Shown piece after piece: positions 23,616-24,573 of a DNA stretch of 24,573 nucleotides. The stretch lies in the NCBI GenBank assembly GCA_017455385.1, contig JAFTBD010000154.1, positions 1 through 24,573 of the forward strand. The letters are read 5' to 3'. Origin of the DNA: Clostridia bacterium. GTDB lineage: Bacteria; Bacillota; Clostridia; Christensenellales; CAG-1252. A program made the position numbers and the translations under genes. Below the pieces are notes generated by a model. That model did not search any database. It saw nothing but the letters and a program-made list of their open reading frames with translations, and was not told the origin of the DNA. Each line of letters opens with the position of its first letter. Positions within the stretch are counted from its first letter, which is position 1.

Positions 23616-23637
23616 AGGGGCGAGATGTCCCGCCCCT
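23616..23637 (-). promoter_or_regulatory. GC-rich hairpin before sipW
   Basis: AGGGGCG (23616-23622) pairs with CGCCCCT (23631-23637), a 7-bp stem with an 8-base loop. It lies between the stop of the upstream gene (23643) and the sipW ATG. There is no T-run on the minus strand, so it is not an intrinsic terminator. It may affect mRNA stability or translation of sipW, which lacks a clear ribosome site. Confidence 0.4.
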
Positions 23638-23642
23638 TATGA

Positions 23643-24573
23643 TCATTTCTTCTTTTTCTTGTCCTTGCCGTCTCCCAGCACTTCGTGTACGTTCTCCGGC
23701 GTAATGCTGATCGGCGTATACGAACGCGGGACGAAGGTGCGCGGACGTCCTGCCGCACTTCCCGCGGACGCCGTTCCGCTCGTCTTGATGACGGGAGTAT
23801 CCTGCGGCGTGGTCGGCGGCTCGGTGCCCTCTGCGATCGGCTTCGGCGCCAATATCTCCTCCGCTGTCGGCGTATACGGATTCGGATTCTTCTTCGGGCG
23901 CGGGGACGTCGGTGCGTAGCTGGCGGTGAAGGTCTTCTTGTTCTCCTCTTCCAAACGTCTCATGCGCTCTTTCCGCTCTTTCTTCTCTTGTTCGCGACGC
24001 GCTCTCTCCGCTTCTTTTTTCGCCTTCTTCTCGGCTTTGAGTCTCTGCTTGTACGCCTTGCGTTCCGCTCTCGAAACGGCTACGTTCTCGCGATCCTCCG
24101 GCTCTGTGGGAAGGACGGTAGCGGGAGTAGCGGTCTTGGGAGTCTCCACTTGCAAAGAATCGATAAAGCTCCATTCGTCGTCTGCCGATGCGGCACCTTC
24201 CGTCGTGGCGTCTGCGGCGGCAGCGGGCTCTTCTGCGCTTTCTTCGCCTTCGGCAGGCTGCATGGCAGCCTCTTGTGCTGCCGCTTCTTCGGCGGCTTCT
24301 TCTGCCTCGGCTTCTTCGTCGAGTTCGAAGGTGACCTCTTCGGCGTCTTGACCGAGCTCTTCATAGCCGACCTCGCCCACTTCGGGAACGGGCGGCACGG
24401 CTTCTGCCATCTCTTGTTCGAGCTGAGCGGGCGTGAGCTTGTCATTCAGCAAGTCGTTGATCTGCTCCTTGCCGTAGGTGAGGACGTTGATATCCTCCGC
24501 CTGCATCGCCTCTTGGCGCTCTTCTTCGCTGACGGTCACGTTGTCGAAATTGATGAGCTCGGCGAGCTCCTCC
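23643..24573 (-). CDS. Acidic/coiled-coil low-complexity protein, C-terminal 309 residues (5' end outside window)
   Basis: The frame stays open through the right edge, so the N-terminus is missing; the GTG at 24539 is not a supported start. Three compositional zones are visible. First is an acidic, alanine/glutamate-rich region (EELDEEAEAEEAAEEAAAQEA-like). Second is a strongly basic coiled-coil segment (RLKAEKKAKKEAERARREQ onward). Third is a Pro/Thr/Ser/Ala-rich tail ending in KDKKKKK. No membrane span or known domain is seen in this part. It is 42 bp upstream of sipW and probably cotranscribed. Because it lacks export or sorting signals in the visible half, I would not call it a SipW substrate. 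The function is unknown. Confidence 0.75.
   Translation of the reverse strand, partial: EELAELINFDNVTVSEEERQEAMQAEDINVLTYGKEQINDLLNDKLTPAQLEQEMAEAVPPVPEVGEVGYEELGQDAEEVTFELDEEAEAEEAAEEAAAQEAAMQPAEGEESAEEPAAAADATTEGAASADDEWSFIDSLQVETPKTATPATVLPTEPEDRENVAVSRAERKAYKQRLKAEKKAKKEAERARREQEKKERKERMRRLEEENKKTFTASYAPTSPRPKKNPNPYTPTAEEILAPKPIAEGTEPPTTPQDTPVIKTSGTASAGSAAGRPRTFVPRSYTPISITPENVHEVLGDGKDKKKKK

Overview
The window looks like chromosome of a GC-rich, spore-forming member of the Clostridia, probably an uncultured gut lineage. The sporulation and germination genes are spmA, spmB, a three-gene gerA-type operon and cwlD. They sit beside Firmicutes-style housekeeping genes (asnS, mrnC, rlmB) and consensus sigma-A promoters with GGAGG ribosome sites. 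The genus is not identifiable from what I can see. No tRNA, rRNA, CRISPR array, prophage or insertion-sequence transposase was found.

Layout. Positions 1-1032 (+) hold the end of spmA, spmB and a 46-residue zinc-ribbon protein. Positions 1085-4890 (-) hold an ABC-2 exporter pair (ATPase and permease) downstream of a type III-like DNA adenine methyltransferase with no restriction partner. Positions 5130-6512 (+) are asnS, preceded by a structured leader. Positions 6513-7195 have no gene but hold two diverged copies of a ~100-bp repeat, three terminators and a hairpin array. Positions 7196-9916 (-) encode a 906-residue lipoprotein of unknown function. Divergent from it, 10077-13732 (+) is a gerAA-gerAB-gerAC operon with 8-bp overlaps. 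It meets head-on, with no gap, a minus-strand run of mrnC, rlmB and a CtpE-like P-type ATPase. Upstream of that run is cwlD (17338-18042).

Positions 18043-18752 are again gene-free and repeat-rich, with a compact DnaA-box cluster next to the probable cwlD promoter. Positions 18753-22538 (-) encode a 1261-residue fused ABC ATPase/FtsX-type permease with a very large extracellular domain containing an internal duplication. Positions 22605-22919 hold the clearest hairpin array. Positions 22920-24573 (-) encode a SipW-type signal peptidase and the C-terminal part of an acidic/coiled-coil low-complexity protein that runs off the window.

Functional threads: spore core maturation (spmAB), cortex modification (cwlD) and nutrient germination (gerA) are all present, scattered over 18 kb. 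The most unusual material lies between the genes. Mosaic arrays of tiny hairpins joined by a 7-8-nt spacer (RTGAATT or TATGATAA) occur at four places and reuse the same hairpin modules. A duplicated structured element follows asnS. Palindromes centred on CGCGCG lie inside or near promoters. Within proteins, the main novelty is the duplicated ~100-residue unit in the extracellular domain of the fused ABC transporter.
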